The notes beneath the pieces were generated by a model. The model ran no database searches, was not told where the DNA came from, and saw only the letters and a program-made list of their open reading frames with translations. From Acidobacteriaceae bacterium (GTDB lineage Bacteria > Acidobacteriota > Terriglobia > Terriglobales > Acidobacteriaceae), in NCBI GenBank assembly GCA_030041435.1, contig JASHNW010000045.1, positions 30,874 through 94,873 of the forward strand: DNA of 64,000 bases, read 5' to 3'. Shown here in pieces: positions 42,967-51,712 of this stretch (the stretch's first letter is position 1; the number at the start of each line of letters is the position of its first letter). The position numbers were made by a program, and so were the translations under genes.

Positions 42967-44682
42967 TTAAGTCTCGCGCTCGTAGCGGACGTATTTCGGC
43001 TCCCACACATGCGCCGCCACTGCCCCGTCTACTTCGATTTCCCGCAACTCCGACAATCCCTCCGCAATCGCCTGGCGCGCAACCGCCGCCGCGATCACGC
43101 TGCTCAATTCGCGCGCTTTCGCCATGGGCGGCAGCAGGTTGCCGTTTCGATCCCTCTCCACCGGCGACAAACTCGCCAGCGTCCGCGCTGCCGTCATAAT
43201 CATCGCGGCGCTCACGCGCCTCGCCTGCGACGCCACAATTCCCAGCGCCAGCCCTGGGAAAACATACGAATTGTTCGTCTGATCGATGCAAATCTCCCGA
43301 TCGCCCACCTTCACCGGCGCAAACGGACTTCCCGTTCCGATCAGAGCTCGTCCATCCGTCCACCGCAGCAGGTCTTCCGGCGTCGCTTCGCTCTTCGAAG
43401 TTGGATTCGACAGCGGAAAGATGATCGGCCGCTCCGCATTCTTCGCCATTGCCCGCACCGCGTCTTCCGTAAACATCCCAGCCTTGCCCGCCACGCCGAT
43501 CAGCACCGTGATCTTTGCGTTCCGGACCACTTCTTCGAGGCCGATTTTCCGGGCATCCTGCACCTTCCAGCCGGCAACGTCCGCTCGCGGCCGCACATAG
43601 TCCTTCTGCTCCGGATGAATCCCTTCCGCGCCGTCCACCAGCAGGCCAGGACGGCCCATGGCGTAGATTCGTCCGCGCGCCTCCTGTTCGCTCAGCCCTT
43701 CATCCATCAGCGTCTTCACCAGCAGATTCGCAATACCGATGCCCGCCGATCCAAAACCCAGAATCGCGATCTTTTGGTCCCTGAGCGCGACGCCCGATGC
43801 CTTCATCGCCGCCAGCAGCGTCGCCAGAACCACCGCAGCCGTTCCCTGAATGTCGTCGTTGAACGTGCACAGCCGGTTGCGATACTTCGCCAGCAGCCGC
43901 GCCGCGTTCGATCCGGCAAAATCCTCCCACTGCAGGAGCACATGCGGCCATCGATTCTGCACCGCCGTCACGAACGTCTCGACGAAGTCGTCGTACTCCT
44001 GGCCGCGGACCCGTCGATGCCGCCACCCGATATAAATCGGATCGGCCAGGTGATCCTCGTTGTCCGTCCCCACATCCAGCAACACCGGCAGGCAATTCGC
44101 GTGATGCAGCCCGCCGAGCGCCGTATAGAGCGCCATCTTGCCAATGGGAATTCCCATTCCGCCCGCGCCCTGATCCCCCAGTCCCAGAATGCGCTCGCCA
44201 TCGCTCACCACAATCGCCTTCACCTCGTCGTAGCGCTTGTGCGACAGGATTCTTTCGATGCGCGCCTTGTTCGGGTAGCTCAGGAACAGTCCTCGCGGCC
44301 GCCGCCAGATTTCGCTGAACCGCTGGCAGCCTTCGCCCACCGTCGGCGTGTAGACAATGGGCATCATGGTGCGGATGTCCGACAGAATCAGTGCGTAAAA
44401 CAACGTCTCGTTAATGTCCTGCAGATCGCGCAGAAAACTGTATTTTTCAAACGGCGTCTCGAACTGGTCGAAGACATTTCTCCGCCGCACAATCTGCTCC
44501 TCCAGCGTGCCCACATGCGGAGGCAGCAGGCCGTGCAGGTCGAACTCGTCGCGTTCTTCTTCTATGAATGCCGTGCCTTTGTTGAATCTTGGATGGTTCA
44601 GGAGGGTAAAGCCATACAGCTTCGTCCTGAGTACCGCTTCGGTCTTCGCCTGGGTGGGTGGTGCTGCGGTCAGTTGCGTCAT
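42967..44682 (-). CDS. maeA: NAD-dependent malic enzyme
   Basis: Oxidatively decarboxylates malate to pyruvate. The 571 residues match the SfcA/MaeA type: LYGFTLLNHPRFNKGTAF, YTPTVGEGCQRFS, VVSDGERILGLGDQGAGGMGIPIGKMALYTA, VLLQWEDFAGSNAARLLAKYRNRLCTFNDDIQGTAAVVLA (metal and catalytic region), the NAD loop ILGFGSAGIGIA and PIIFPLSNPTSKSEATPEDLLRWTDGRALIGTGSPF. ATG 44682 has AGAGG upstream; 13 codons of upstream frame are discarded. It converges on the glycosyltransferase gene with a 16-bp gap. Confidence 0.95.
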   Translation of the reverse strand: MTQLTAAPPTQAKTEAVLRTKLYGFTLLNHPRFNKGTAFIEEERDEFDLHGLLPPHVGTLEEQIVRRRNVFDQFETPFEKYSFLRDLQDINETLFYALILSDIRTMMPIVYTPTVGEGCQRFSEIWRRPRGLFLSYPNKARIERILSHKRYDEVKAIVVSDGERILGLGDQGAGGMGIPIGKMALYTALGGLHHANCLPVLLDVGTDNEDHLADPIYIGWRHRRVRGQEYDDFVETFVTAVQNRWPHVLLQWEDFAGSNAARLLAKYRNRLCTFNDDIQGTAAVVLATLLAAMKASGVALRDQKIAILGFGSAGIGIANLLVKTLMDEGLSEQEARGRIYAMGRPGLLVDGAEGIHPEQKDYVRPRADVAGWKVQDARKIGLEEVVRNAKITVLIGVAGKAGMFTEDAVRAMAKNAERPIIFPLSNPTSKSEATPEDLLRWTDGRALIGTGSPFAPVKVGDREICIDQTNNSYVFPGLALGIVASQARRVSAAMIMTAARTLASLSPVERDRNGNLLPPMAKARELSSVIAAAVARQAIAEGLSELREIEVDGAVAAHVWEPKYVRYERET

Positions 44683-44766
44683 GGGGCGCCTCTTCTCTGC
44701 ATCAATGCAGGCGCCGGGCACCCCGGAACATCAGGCCGGCGGGGAATGTCCGGCTAACCCAAAAGT

Positions 44767-45534
44767 CTAATCCTCATCGCCGACAAGTCCTCCAAACATC
44801 TCGCCGTCGCCGGTTACCGAAGTATGACCCCGGCGCGCCACCAGCAGATACCTCTCCACGCTCATCGCCTTCCAGACCTGCGCGCCCACCCGCCGCAGAA
44901 CTCCCTGCTGCGAGGTATGCTTGCCAAACGCCTCCATCTTACGCTCTGCGAGGTCGCCCATTTCCAGTGTCAGCGACCACGGAGTCGTCGCGGCTGAATC
45001 GGTCAGCTCGGGCCGATCTCGCACCGACACAAACGGCGTGCTCGCATAGTAGAGCTTCTGCGGCGCATATGGCCGCTCGCCCCGATCGAGCTGGTCAGGA
45101 AACATTTCAGCCCGTCCGGCCCAGTGAAAGGCCGTCGTGGTAACGGCCGAGATCACCGTGTGATCCCGGTGCAGATTCACGCCGCCGTCTCCGCCAAACG
45201 TCAGCACCACCTGCGGGCGCCAGCTGCGCATGTGCTCGACAGCAATGCGCACCAGCTCCTGGAAATTCTCCTTTGCCAGCTCGCCGTCGGGAAAGTGCAG
45301 CACGTCGCAGCGGGTCACGCCCAATACGGCGCACGCTGCCGCCATCTCCGCCCGCCGCAACTGCCCCAGTTCCGCGCTGCCGGCCGCCGAGCCGCGAAAG
45401 TGCGCGGCCTGTCCGTCGGTGAAGCACAGCACCGAGGTCTCAGCGCCTGCCGCCCGCGCCAGCATGAGCGCGCCGCCGAATGCGCCGCTTTCATCGTCAG
45501 GATGTGCGGTTACACAGAGGAGTCGCCAGGGCAA
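44767..45534 (-). CDS. PIG-L/LmbE-family deacetylase
   Basis: Zinc-dependent N-deacetylase fold of about 255 residues with the metal motif TAHPDDESGAFGG near the N-terminus and the later HRDHTVIS. Relatives deacetylate GlcNAc-inositols, mycothiol precursors or other acetylated sugars; the substrate here is unknown. A start is proposed at TTG 45534, with GAGGA 8 nt before it; GTG 45576 is an alternative. Either start overlaps the 3' end of rnhB, so the pair is translationally coupled. Confidence 0.83.
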   Translation of the reverse strand: MPWRLLCVTAHPDDESGAFGGALMLARAAGAETSVLCFTDGQAAHFRGSAAGSAELGQLRRAEMAAACAVLGVTRCDVLHFPDGELAKENFQELVRIAVEHMRSWRPQVVLTFGGDGGVNLHRDHTVISAVTTTAFHWAGRAEMFPDQLDRGERPYAPQKLYYASTPFVSVRDRPELTDSAATTPWSLTLEMGDLAERKMEAFGKHTSQQGVLRRVGAQVWKAMSVERYLLVARRGHTSVTGDGEMFGGLVGDED

Positions 45535-46319
45535 ACCAGATTTTCCTCGGAGGGGATGTCCTCCTGCTCTTCCCACGGCAAATCGATCTGCGCCACAGGA
45601 GCAAAACTCTTTCGATGCAAGGTCGACGGGCCGAGCCGCCGCAGCGCCTCGCGGTGCTCCGGCGTTGCGTAGCCCTTATGCGACGCCAGCCCATAGCCGG
45701 GATACTCCGCGTCCAGCTCCCGCATCCGCGCATCGCGATACACCTTGGCTACTACCGACGCGGCTGCAATCGAAATGCTCAGCGAGTCGCCGTAGACGAT
45801 GCATGTCTGCGCATGAGGCAGGTCCAGACGCATCGCATCGATCAGCAGATGATCCGGCTGCGGCGAAAGATTCATCACCGCGGCCGACATCGCCATCCGC
45901 GAAGCCTGATAGATGTTCACGCGGTCGATGGTCTCGGCGTCCACTTCCTCGATGGCGACTGCAATCGCGCGGGCCCGCACCACGTCAGCGAGCCGCTCGC
46001 GATCTTCCTGGAGCAGCTGCTTGGAGTCCCGAAGTCCCCGAATTCGTGTATCCAGCGGCAGGATCACCGCCGCCGCTACGACCGGGCCGAACAGCGCTCC
46101 GCGGCCTACCTCGTCCACCCCGGCAATCACTGTCGCGCCCTGCGCCCGGGCCAGCTTTTCGTATTTGTTCCCGCATTGCAGCGACCGCAGCATGCGCATC
46201 TTGCGCGTCGCGGCTGAAACCTCGTCCGCCGCCTTCTTCGAGCCGGGTTGCGATGACAATTGCGCGCTCTGCTTGGCAGCCGCCTCGCCATTCCATCCCG
46301 GATCGAGAATCTGCCCCAT
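45510..46319 (-). CDS. rnhB: Ribonuclease HII
   Basis: Cleaves RNA in RNA-DNA hybrids and removes misinserted ribonucleotides. It shows AGVDEVGRG with D69-E70, PLDTRIRGLRDSKQL, a later Asp in LLIDAMRLD and the helix YGDSLSISIAAASVVAKVYRD, all typical. An N-terminal extension of about 60 residues precedes the catalytic domain and may be partly untranslated, while the C-terminal 25 residues overlap the PIG-L gene. Confidence 0.93.
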   Translation of the reverse strand: MGQILDPGWNGEAAAKQSAQLSSQPGSKKAADEVSAATRKMRMLRSLQCGNKYEKLARAQGATVIAGVDEVGRGALFGPVVAAAVILPLDTRIRGLRDSKQLLQEDRERLADVVRARAIAVAIEEVDAETIDRVNIYQASRMAMSAAVMNLSPQPDHLLIDAMRLDLPHAQTCIVYGDSLSISIAAASVVAKVYRDARMRELDAEYPGYGLASHKGYATPEHREALRRLGPSTLHRKSFAPVAQIDLPWEEQEDIPSEENLVCPGDSSV

Positions 46320-46434
46320 AGCGAGAGTCTACCTTTCTCAGCCAGGCCCGCGTCCGTGGAAATCCCGTCCCTGAAACATCGCCGGGTTCGCTTCGCCTGG
46401 GATGTGAAATACTTGCTGTGGAGTTATTGGGGCC

Positions 46435-46716
46435 ATGGAAGAACGCGATTTTTTTGACGAGAAATCGGAACAGCGCACGCATACGCTCACCTGTCCGCAC
46501 TGCGGCCAGGCTGGAGAATACCAGGTCCGCTGGCTTGTGCGCATGCGGAAGTCCTCGTTACCGCGGCATGCCGACGAGCGGGACCGCGCGCGGTTTGCGA
46601 AGGCGCAGTCCTACATGGTTCGGCAGGACGACCTGGTGGCCTGCGCGAATATCCGCTGCCGGAAGCGGTTCGAAGTGACGAGCCTGCAGTCGGTGGCGTT
46701 TTTGCAGTCCGCGTAG
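46435..46716 (+). CDS. Small zinc-ribbon-like protein
   Basis: A 93-residue soluble protein with two Cys pairs, CPHCG near residue 20 and C-x4-C (CANIRCRKRF) near 70, suggesting one zinc ribbon. The middle is basic (RWLVRMRKSSLPRHADERDRARF). Nothing beyond zinc binding can be said. ATG 46435 follows GGGG; it is 88 bp upstream of the DUF971 gene in the same direction. Confidence 0.65.
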   Translation: MEERDFFDEKSEQRTHTLTCPHCGQAGEYQVRWLVRMRKSSLPRHADERDRARFAKAQSYMVRQDDLVACANIRCRKRFEVTSLQSVAFLQSA

Positions 46717-46803
46717 GCGGCGGAACGGCAGGATCGACGCGAGCCGGATGCTATTTAGGCTGCGAACCCGATTTCTGCGCCGCGTGAGGCCTTGCAGGAA
46801 ATC

Positions 46804-47235
46804 ATGAGTCACGAAGGGATTCGTCTGGTCAGCGCCGAAGAGGCACAGCGGGAGCCTGCGCCGGAACTGCCGCGCGAGGCGGTCACTCCCGCCAAAGTCC
46901 GTGTGCACCAGACAACCGGCGAGGGCCTCGAAATCGACTGGAAAGATGGGCACCAGAGCCGCTGGACCTTTGCCTGGCTGCGGAATGGATGCCCGTGCGC
47001 CACCTGCCACGAGGAACGCGAGGCCGAGGGGCGCGAGCCCGGAGTGCCGAAGGCAAAGGCAACGTCGCTGCTGCCGATGTATCAGGCGCCGGCCAGGCCG
47101 GAATCGGCCAGCCCGGTGGGCAATTACGCGATCAGCTTTAAATGGAATGACGGCCACACCAGCGGAATCTATTCCTGGGAGTATCTGCGGCGGCACTGCC
47201 AGTGCGAAACATGTCGCATGGAGCGCAGCCGGTAG
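46804..47235 (+). CDS. DUF971 (GBBH-like) domain protein
   Basis: A 143-residue protein whose centre matches DUF971/gamma-butyrobetaine hydroxylase-like N-terminal domains: VRVHQTTGEGLEIDWKDGHQSRW, FAWLRNGCPCATCHEER and AISFKWNDGHTSGIYSWEYLRRHCQCETC, with the paired Cys near residues 55 and 135. The fold is often linked to Fe-S or oxygenase systems. ATG 46804 has AGGA upstream; TTG 46792 is not favoured. A dispersed-repeat copy lies 17 bp past the stop. Confidence 0.83.
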   Translation: MSHEGIRLVSAEEAQREPAPELPREAVTPAKVRVHQTTGEGLEIDWKDGHQSRWTFAWLRNGCPCATCHEEREAEGREPGVPKAKATSLLPMYQAPARPESASPVGNYAISFKWNDGHTSGIYSWEYLRRHCQCETCRMERSR

Positions 47236-47251
47236 GACGCCGCGCGCTGTG

Positions 47252-47286
47252 GCATTTTCGGAATCGGTGTAGACCGAAGCCGCACG
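47252..47286. repeat. Copy of a dispersed intergenic repeat
   Basis: TTTCGGAATCGGTGTAGACC and flanking bases match the 31199-31234 copy at about 31 of 36 positions. It lies between the DUF971 gene and the converging gene at 47323. Confidence 0.65.
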
Positions 47287-47322
47287 CACCAGTACTGGCC
47301 CGATGCGGCGACGGATGCTCTC

Positions 47323-47802
47323 TCAGCGAGATTGCTCCGATTCCCTGCCCTGGCGCGTGTCCAGCGCGGCGCAAACCTTGCCGTAGAACGCGACCAGATC
47401 TTCGGCTGGCCCCATGGTCAGCCGGCGGAAGATCTTCAGCAATGGGTAAATGTGGGAGCCGCTGACGTCGAGCGCGGGCATGGCCACTTCGTTGCCTGCG
47501 TCCTGCCGTCCTGCGTATTGCATCGTCGGATAGACAGCCATGATCCAGTCGGCCGGATAATGACGCCGGAACACTTCCCCGAAATAGCCACCCCACAGCA
47601 TAGTGGCTTTCTCAACATCCGCCTCAGGAATCGGAATGCGCGCCGCGAGCACAGTTTCAAGGCGCGCGACGGACTCGGGCGAGTAGTCGAGGACCATGCC
47701 GTGGTCGTTGGCCGCCAGGCGCACAGCGGCTTCGGCGTTGGCCTGCATCATGGCCTCCAGCGAATCGAAGGCGCTGCCGGTGAGCTGGATCGGATCGATC
47801 AT
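47323..47802 (-). CDS. Hypothetical protein, about 159 residues
   Basis: A soluble 159-residue protein I do not recognise. It is mostly helical, with LDYSPESVARLETVLAARI near residue 38 and MLWGGYFGEVFRRHYPADW near 68, then a C-terminal helical part (YPLLKIFRRLTMGPAEDLVAFYGKV). The SPESV...LE and W-GGYFGEV pattern recurs in uncharacterised bacterial families. No signal peptide. It is divergent from the outer-membrane protein gene. Confidence 0.65.
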   Translation of the reverse strand: MIDPIQLTGSAFDSLEAMMQANAEAAVRLAANDHGMVLDYSPESVARLETVLAARIPIPEADVEKATMLWGGYFGEVFRRHYPADWIMAVYPTMQYAGRQDAGNEVAMPALDVSGSHIYPLLKIFRRLTMGPAEDLVAFYGKVCAALDTRQGRESEQSR

Positions 47803-47969
47803 GTCTAATCAGAGTACAGGAGTGCCGCGCTGCGCAGCTTGCCGCAACGGGCCACAGTGCGGCCGCGCTGTGGCTGCCGGGACAGGATGCGCTCTGCCCA
47901 TGTATCTTTAGAGTTTGCCGATAATTTTTCACCCCGGGGCTGTCTTCGCACCGTTGGAGGTTTCGTCTT

Positions 47970-48659
47970 TTGAAGGGTAAGGGTCGTATTTGGTTGGCAG
48001 TGGCGGCGCTGGCCGCCGGTTTAAGCATGGGCGCGGCAGCGCAGGATCAGGTGCCGACTCCGCCTCCGAATCCGCAGTTACCGCCCCCGGCGCCGCTGGC
48101 GGGCGTTCGTTACGATTATCCGTGGGAGATTTACGGCGGCTTCGCCTATTCGCACTTCGACGCGGGCCCCAACATCCTGCAGGGCGCGAACCTGGGCGGA
48201 TTCGATGCCCGCGCGGTTCGCGAGCTGACCACGCAGTGGGGTATCGGCGCGAACGTGCGCGGCTACTACGGGACGAGCGGGGTAGGCGCAACCACGGCTC
48301 TGCCCATTCACGGGCCGTTTGTCAGTGAGCACATGTTCCTGGCCGGACCCGAGTTTCGGGCTCTGCACGACGAGCACGCGTCCATGATGCTGCATGCTTT
48401 TGTGGGCGGGGCTTACGGAGACTTCCAGCACAGTCTCCGCGGCATTCCTCCGGGCGAGCTCGGCTTCTTCGCCAACCAGGTCACCTTTGGCGGGGCGTTT
48501 GGCGGCTCGATCGACCTGAACCGTTCGCCGCGGCTGGTCTTCCGGATTGCGCCCGACGCGACGCTGACGGATTTCGGCGGCGTGGGCATGAAGGAACAGT
48601 TCGCCCTCTCGGTGGGCATTGTCTACCGCATGGGTCACAGGTTCGGGACGAAGAAGTAA
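47970..48659 (+). CDS. Outer-membrane beta-barrel protein, TTG start
   Basis: A 229-residue protein with signal peptide (IWLAVAALAAGLSMGAAAQ), a short Pro-rich linker (TPPPNPQLPPPAP) and an eight-strand-like OmpA/OMP_b-brl barrel (WEIYGGFAYSHFDAG, WGIGANVRGYYGTSG, FLAGPEFRALHDEHASMMLHAFVGGAYGDF, VFRIAPDATLTDFGGVGMKEQFALSVGIVYRMG). Start: TTG 47970, supported by GGAGG (47956-47960) 9 nt upstream and by the signal peptide. It ends at a very strong terminator. Confidence 0.85.
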   Translation: MKGKGRIWLAVAALAAGLSMGAAAQDQVPTPPPNPQLPPPAPLAGVRYDYPWEIYGGFAYSHFDAGPNILQGANLGGFDARAVRELTTQWGIGANVRGYYGTSGVGATTALPIHGPFVSEHMFLAGPEFRALHDEHASMMLHAFVGGAYGDFQHSLRGIPPGELGFFANQVTFGGAFGGSIDLNRSPRLVFRIAPDATLTDFGGVGMKEQFALSVGIVYRMGHRFGTKK

Positions 48660-48685
48660 CGGCTGCAAATCAGGGTCTGGATCAT

Positions 48686-48715
48686 GCGGGGGAGGAGCGA
48701 ATGCTCCTCCCCCGC
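48686..48715. terminator. Bidirectional terminator hairpin
   Basis: GCGGGGGAGGAGC (48686-48698), loop GAAT and GCTCCTCCCCCGC (48703-48715) form a perfect 13-bp stem between the convergent outer-membrane protein and alcohol dehydrogenase genes. It has no T run. Confidence 0.85.
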
Positions 48716-48720
48716 CGCGT

Positions 48721-49770
48721 TTATGCGCGGTCGAGTGAAGCCATGTCGATCACAAAGCGATACTTCACGTCCGCTTTGACCACCCGCTCGAAGGCCTCGT
48801 TGATCCGCTGGATGGGAATGACCTCGACATCCGCGACGATGTTCTTTTCGGCGCAGTAATCGAGCATCTGCTGGGTTTCAGCCATGCCGCCGATGATGGA
48901 GCCGGAGAGATTGCGCCGCCTGAAGATCAGATTGCCCATGTTGATGATGGGCGGCTGGTCGGGCAGGCCCACCTGCACATAGGTCGCGTCGCGTTTCAGC
49001 GCTTCGAGGTAGGGATTGATATCGTGCGGCGCAGAAACCGTGTCGATGATGAAGTCGAAGCTGGCCGCCTGCTTCTGCATCGCGGTTGGGTCTCTGGAGA
49101 GAACGACCTCGTCAGCGCCGAGCCGCTTCGCATCGTCGATCTTCGATTCCGAAGTCGTGAACTGCACCACGTGAGCACCGAAGGCGTGGGCGAACTTCAG
49201 CGCCATGTGTCCGAGGCCGCCCAGTCCGACCACGCCGACCTTCCTGTTGGGACCCACCCGCCAGTGACGCAGCGGCGAGTAAGTGGTGATGCCGGCGCAC
49301 AGCAGCGGAGCGACACCGGCCGGGCTCAGTTTTGGCGAGATGGTATGGACGAAGTGATCGTCCACCACGATGTTGTTCGAGTAGCCGCCCTGGGTCAGAT
49401 CGCCGTAGCGGTCGGCCGCGCCGTAGGTGAGCGTGGCGCCCACCTCGCAATACTGCTCTTCTCCGGCTTTGCAGCTTGCGCAGGTGCGGCACGAATCGAC
49501 GATGACACCGACGCCCACCAGATCGCCGGGCCTGAAGCGCGTGACGCCATTGCCGACAGCGGCAACGCGGCCGACAATCTCGTGACCGGGAACCATGGGG
49601 TACACGGCGTTGCCCCACTCGTTGCGAACGGAGTGGATATCGGAATGGCAGACTCCGCAGAACTCAATGTTGACGAGCACATCGTGGTCGTGGAGTTCGC
49701 GGCGAGTAAATTTTAAGGGTGCAAGCGGGGTGGAGGCGCTTTGCGCGGCCCACCCGTGGGACTGAGTCAT
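48721..49770 (-). CDS. Zinc-dependent NAD(P) alcohol dehydrogenase (YahK/cinnamyl type)
   Basis: Medium-chain dehydrogenase of 349 residues. The catalytic zinc site is C38-GVC-H42 and GHE (H63, E64), the structural zinc cluster is C94, C97, C100 and C108, and the Rossmann loop is VGVVGLGGLGHMALKFA. The HDINPYLEALKRD and FRRRNLSGSIIGG pieces place it with broad-range aldehyde reductases such as YahK. ATG 49770 has GAGGAGG upstream; the TTG 3 codons earlier is too close to it. Confidence 0.92.
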   Translation of the reverse strand: MTQSHGWAAQSASTPLAPLKFTRRELHDHDVLVNIEFCGVCHSDIHSVRNEWGNAVYPMVPGHEIVGRVAAVGNGVTRFRPGDLVGVGVIVDSCRTCASCKAGEEQYCEVGATLTYGAADRYGDLTQGGYSNNIVVDDHFVHTISPKLSPAGVAPLLCAGITTYSPLRHWRVGPNRKVGVVGLGGLGHMALKFAHAFGAHVVQFTTSESKIDDAKRLGADEVVLSRDPTAMQKQAASFDFIIDTVSAPHDINPYLEALKRDATYVQVGLPDQPPIINMGNLIFRRRNLSGSIIGGMAETQQMLDYCAEKNIVADVEVIPIQRINEAFERVVKADVKYRFVIDMASLDRA

Positions 49771-49846
49771 TCGGGACAACCCTCCTCAGGAAATATGCAG
49801 CAGCGGCCCGAAAAGTTTCACGCGCGAGGCGGCCGTCGACCAGCGG

Positions 49847-51691
49847 CTACGGATTACTTTCTGACGCGTTGAGGACAGGATGGTCGAGGCCCCGCATTTC
49901 CCGGTCCGGCTTGCCCTCCATGTCGAAGACCACGACGTCATTGGCTCCGGAATGCAGCCACGGCCCCGGCAGATAGAGCGCCTTCTGCGGGCCGATATGC
50001 CAGAAGCGGCCAAGCGGGCGGCCGTTAATCCAGACCATGCCTTTGCCGAGCGAGCTGGTGTCGAGATAGGTGTCTGTGGGCCGATCGACGTTGAAGGTGG
50101 CCTGGTAGAAGCAGGGGCCGGAGCAGGGTTCGGTGGAATATGCGAGCGATCCGGGGGTGAGCATGGGCAGCGACAGGTTGTCCCAGCCGGTGAGCGGATG
50201 TCCGGCGAGCGTAACGCCGTTGAGCAGGCCGACGCGCTCGCCGGGGAGCGCAGGGCCGAAGTTCACGCGGCCGGTGTTCTCCACCAGGATGTCGAGGTCG
50301 GCATGCGCGGCTTCGATGTCAAGCGGCACCGACTTCTGATTCAGGCGGCGATCGATCGTGCCGGCGAGCTTGCCGTCGAGGTAGATCTGCGCGTAGTCAT
50401 GCACCGCGCCGATGACCAGGTTGCCCGTGACCGGGCCGGCGATGACGGTGCGATAGAGGATGTAGCCGTACGCCTGATCCATTGCCTCCATGGTGAGCGG
50501 GTCGTCGGAATGCAGGGGCGCGGGCAGGTTATCCCACAACGAGGCCGAGCGCGTCAGCGTAAACGCTGGAATCGCGGCCAGCGCCGGTGGCGTGGGCACG
50601 GGCGGAGGCGTTGTGCCGGTATCGCGCGCGATCACGTCGCGGAACAGGTAGTACTTGGGCGTGGGGTGTCCGCTCTCATCGAGCGCGGCGTCGTAGTCGT
50701 AGCTGGTAACGTCAGGCTCGTAGTTCTTGCCGTTGGAATTGGCGCCGTTCATCCAGCCGAAGCTGGTGCCGCCGTGAAACATGTAAATGCTGACCGAGTA
50801 GCCCTGGCGGAGCATCCAGTCGAGATCGGCGGCCTGCTGCTGCGCGTTGGTATGCGCATGCGGCGCGCCCCAGTGATCGAACCAGCCGTCCCAGTACTCG
50901 GAGTTGAAGAAGGGGCCGTCGGGACGCAGCTTCTTCAGGGTCGCGAAGCCTGCTTGCGCCTCGCCGGGACCGAAGTTGATGCCAACCGGCAAATCGGGCA
51001 GGCTGCCGCCCGGAACTTCTTCGGGGCCATCGGCCGTGTAGAGCTGCGCTTTGGTGAATCCGGCGTCGACCAGCATCTGCCGAATGTCCTGCATGTAGGC
51101 GTGATCGTCGCCGTAGCTCCCATATTCGTTCTCCACCTGCACGGCGATGATGGGTCCGCCGTTGCCGATCTGCAGCGGCGCGACCTCCTGCCCGAGCCGC
51201 AACAGCCACGTGCGCGCCGCGGCCAGGAACTGCGGATCACGCGATCGCACCACCATGTTCGGGTCTTTCAGAAGCCATGCGGGGAAACCCCCAAACTCCC
51301 ACTCGGCGCAAGCGTAGGGGCCGGGGCGCAGGATGACGTACAAGCCCTCCTGTTGCGCCTCACGGATGAACTCTGCAACGTCGAGGTTGCCGGAAAAGTC
51401 GTAGACGCCGGGCCGCGGCTCATGCGCGTTCCAGAAGACGTAGGTCGTGACTGCGTTCAGGCCCATGGCCTTCGCCATGCGCAGGCGGTCGCGCCAGTAG
51501 GCCCGCGGAATGCGTGCGTAATGCATCTCGCCTGAGATGATGCGGAACGGCTTGCCGTTGAGAAGAAACTGGCCGCCGGCAGCGCGAAACGAAGGCTGCT
51601 GGGAGCCTGCGGGACGAACCGCGATGCAGGCCGCCAGCGCAAGGACGATCGCCAGGCCAGGAAGCAACGCCATTTTTTTCTTTGTCATCAT
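49847..51691 (-). CDS. Glycoside hydrolase family 35 beta-galactosidase
   Basis: Retaining exo-beta-galactosidase of 614 residues. Near the N-terminus is IISGEMHYARIPRAYWRDRLRMAKAMGLN, the family hallmark. The acid/base is in VQVENEYGSYG (E189) and the nucleophile in FFNSEYWDGWFDHWG. The signal region ends LALAAC (C22), a lipobox, so it may be an outer-membrane lipoprotein. C-terminal beta-sandwich domains follow (GPCFYQATFNVDRP, KGMVWINGRPLGRFWHIGPQ). It lies close to an S9 peptidase gene and may share transcription. Confidence 0.94.
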   Translation of the reverse strand: MMTKKKMALLPGLAIVLALAACIAVRPAGSQQPSFRAAGGQFLLNGKPFRIISGEMHYARIPRAYWRDRLRMAKAMGLNAVTTYVFWNAHEPRPGVYDFSGNLDVAEFIREAQQEGLYVILRPGPYACAEWEFGGFPAWLLKDPNMVVRSRDPQFLAAARTWLLRLGQEVAPLQIGNGGPIIAVQVENEYGSYGDDHAYMQDIRQMLVDAGFTKAQLYTADGPEEVPGGSLPDLPVGINFGPGEAQAGFATLKKLRPDGPFFNSEYWDGWFDHWGAPHAHTNAQQQAADLDWMLRQGYSVSIYMFHGGTSFGWMNGANSNGKNYEPDVTSYDYDAALDESGHPTPKYYLFRDVIARDTGTTPPPVPTPPALAAIPAFTLTRSASLWDNLPAPLHSDDPLTMEAMDQAYGYILYRTVIAGPVTGNLVIGAVHDYAQIYLDGKLAGTIDRRLNQKSVPLDIEAAHADLDILVENTGRVNFGPALPGERVGLLNGVTLAGHPLTGWDNLSLPMLTPGSLAYSTEPCSGPCFYQATFNVDRPTDTYLDTSSLGKGMVWINGRPLGRFWHIGPQKALYLPGPWLHSGANDVVVFDMEGKPDREMRGLDHPVLNASESNP

Positions 51692-51712
51692 GTCTGCTCT
51701 CGCCGGAAACGC

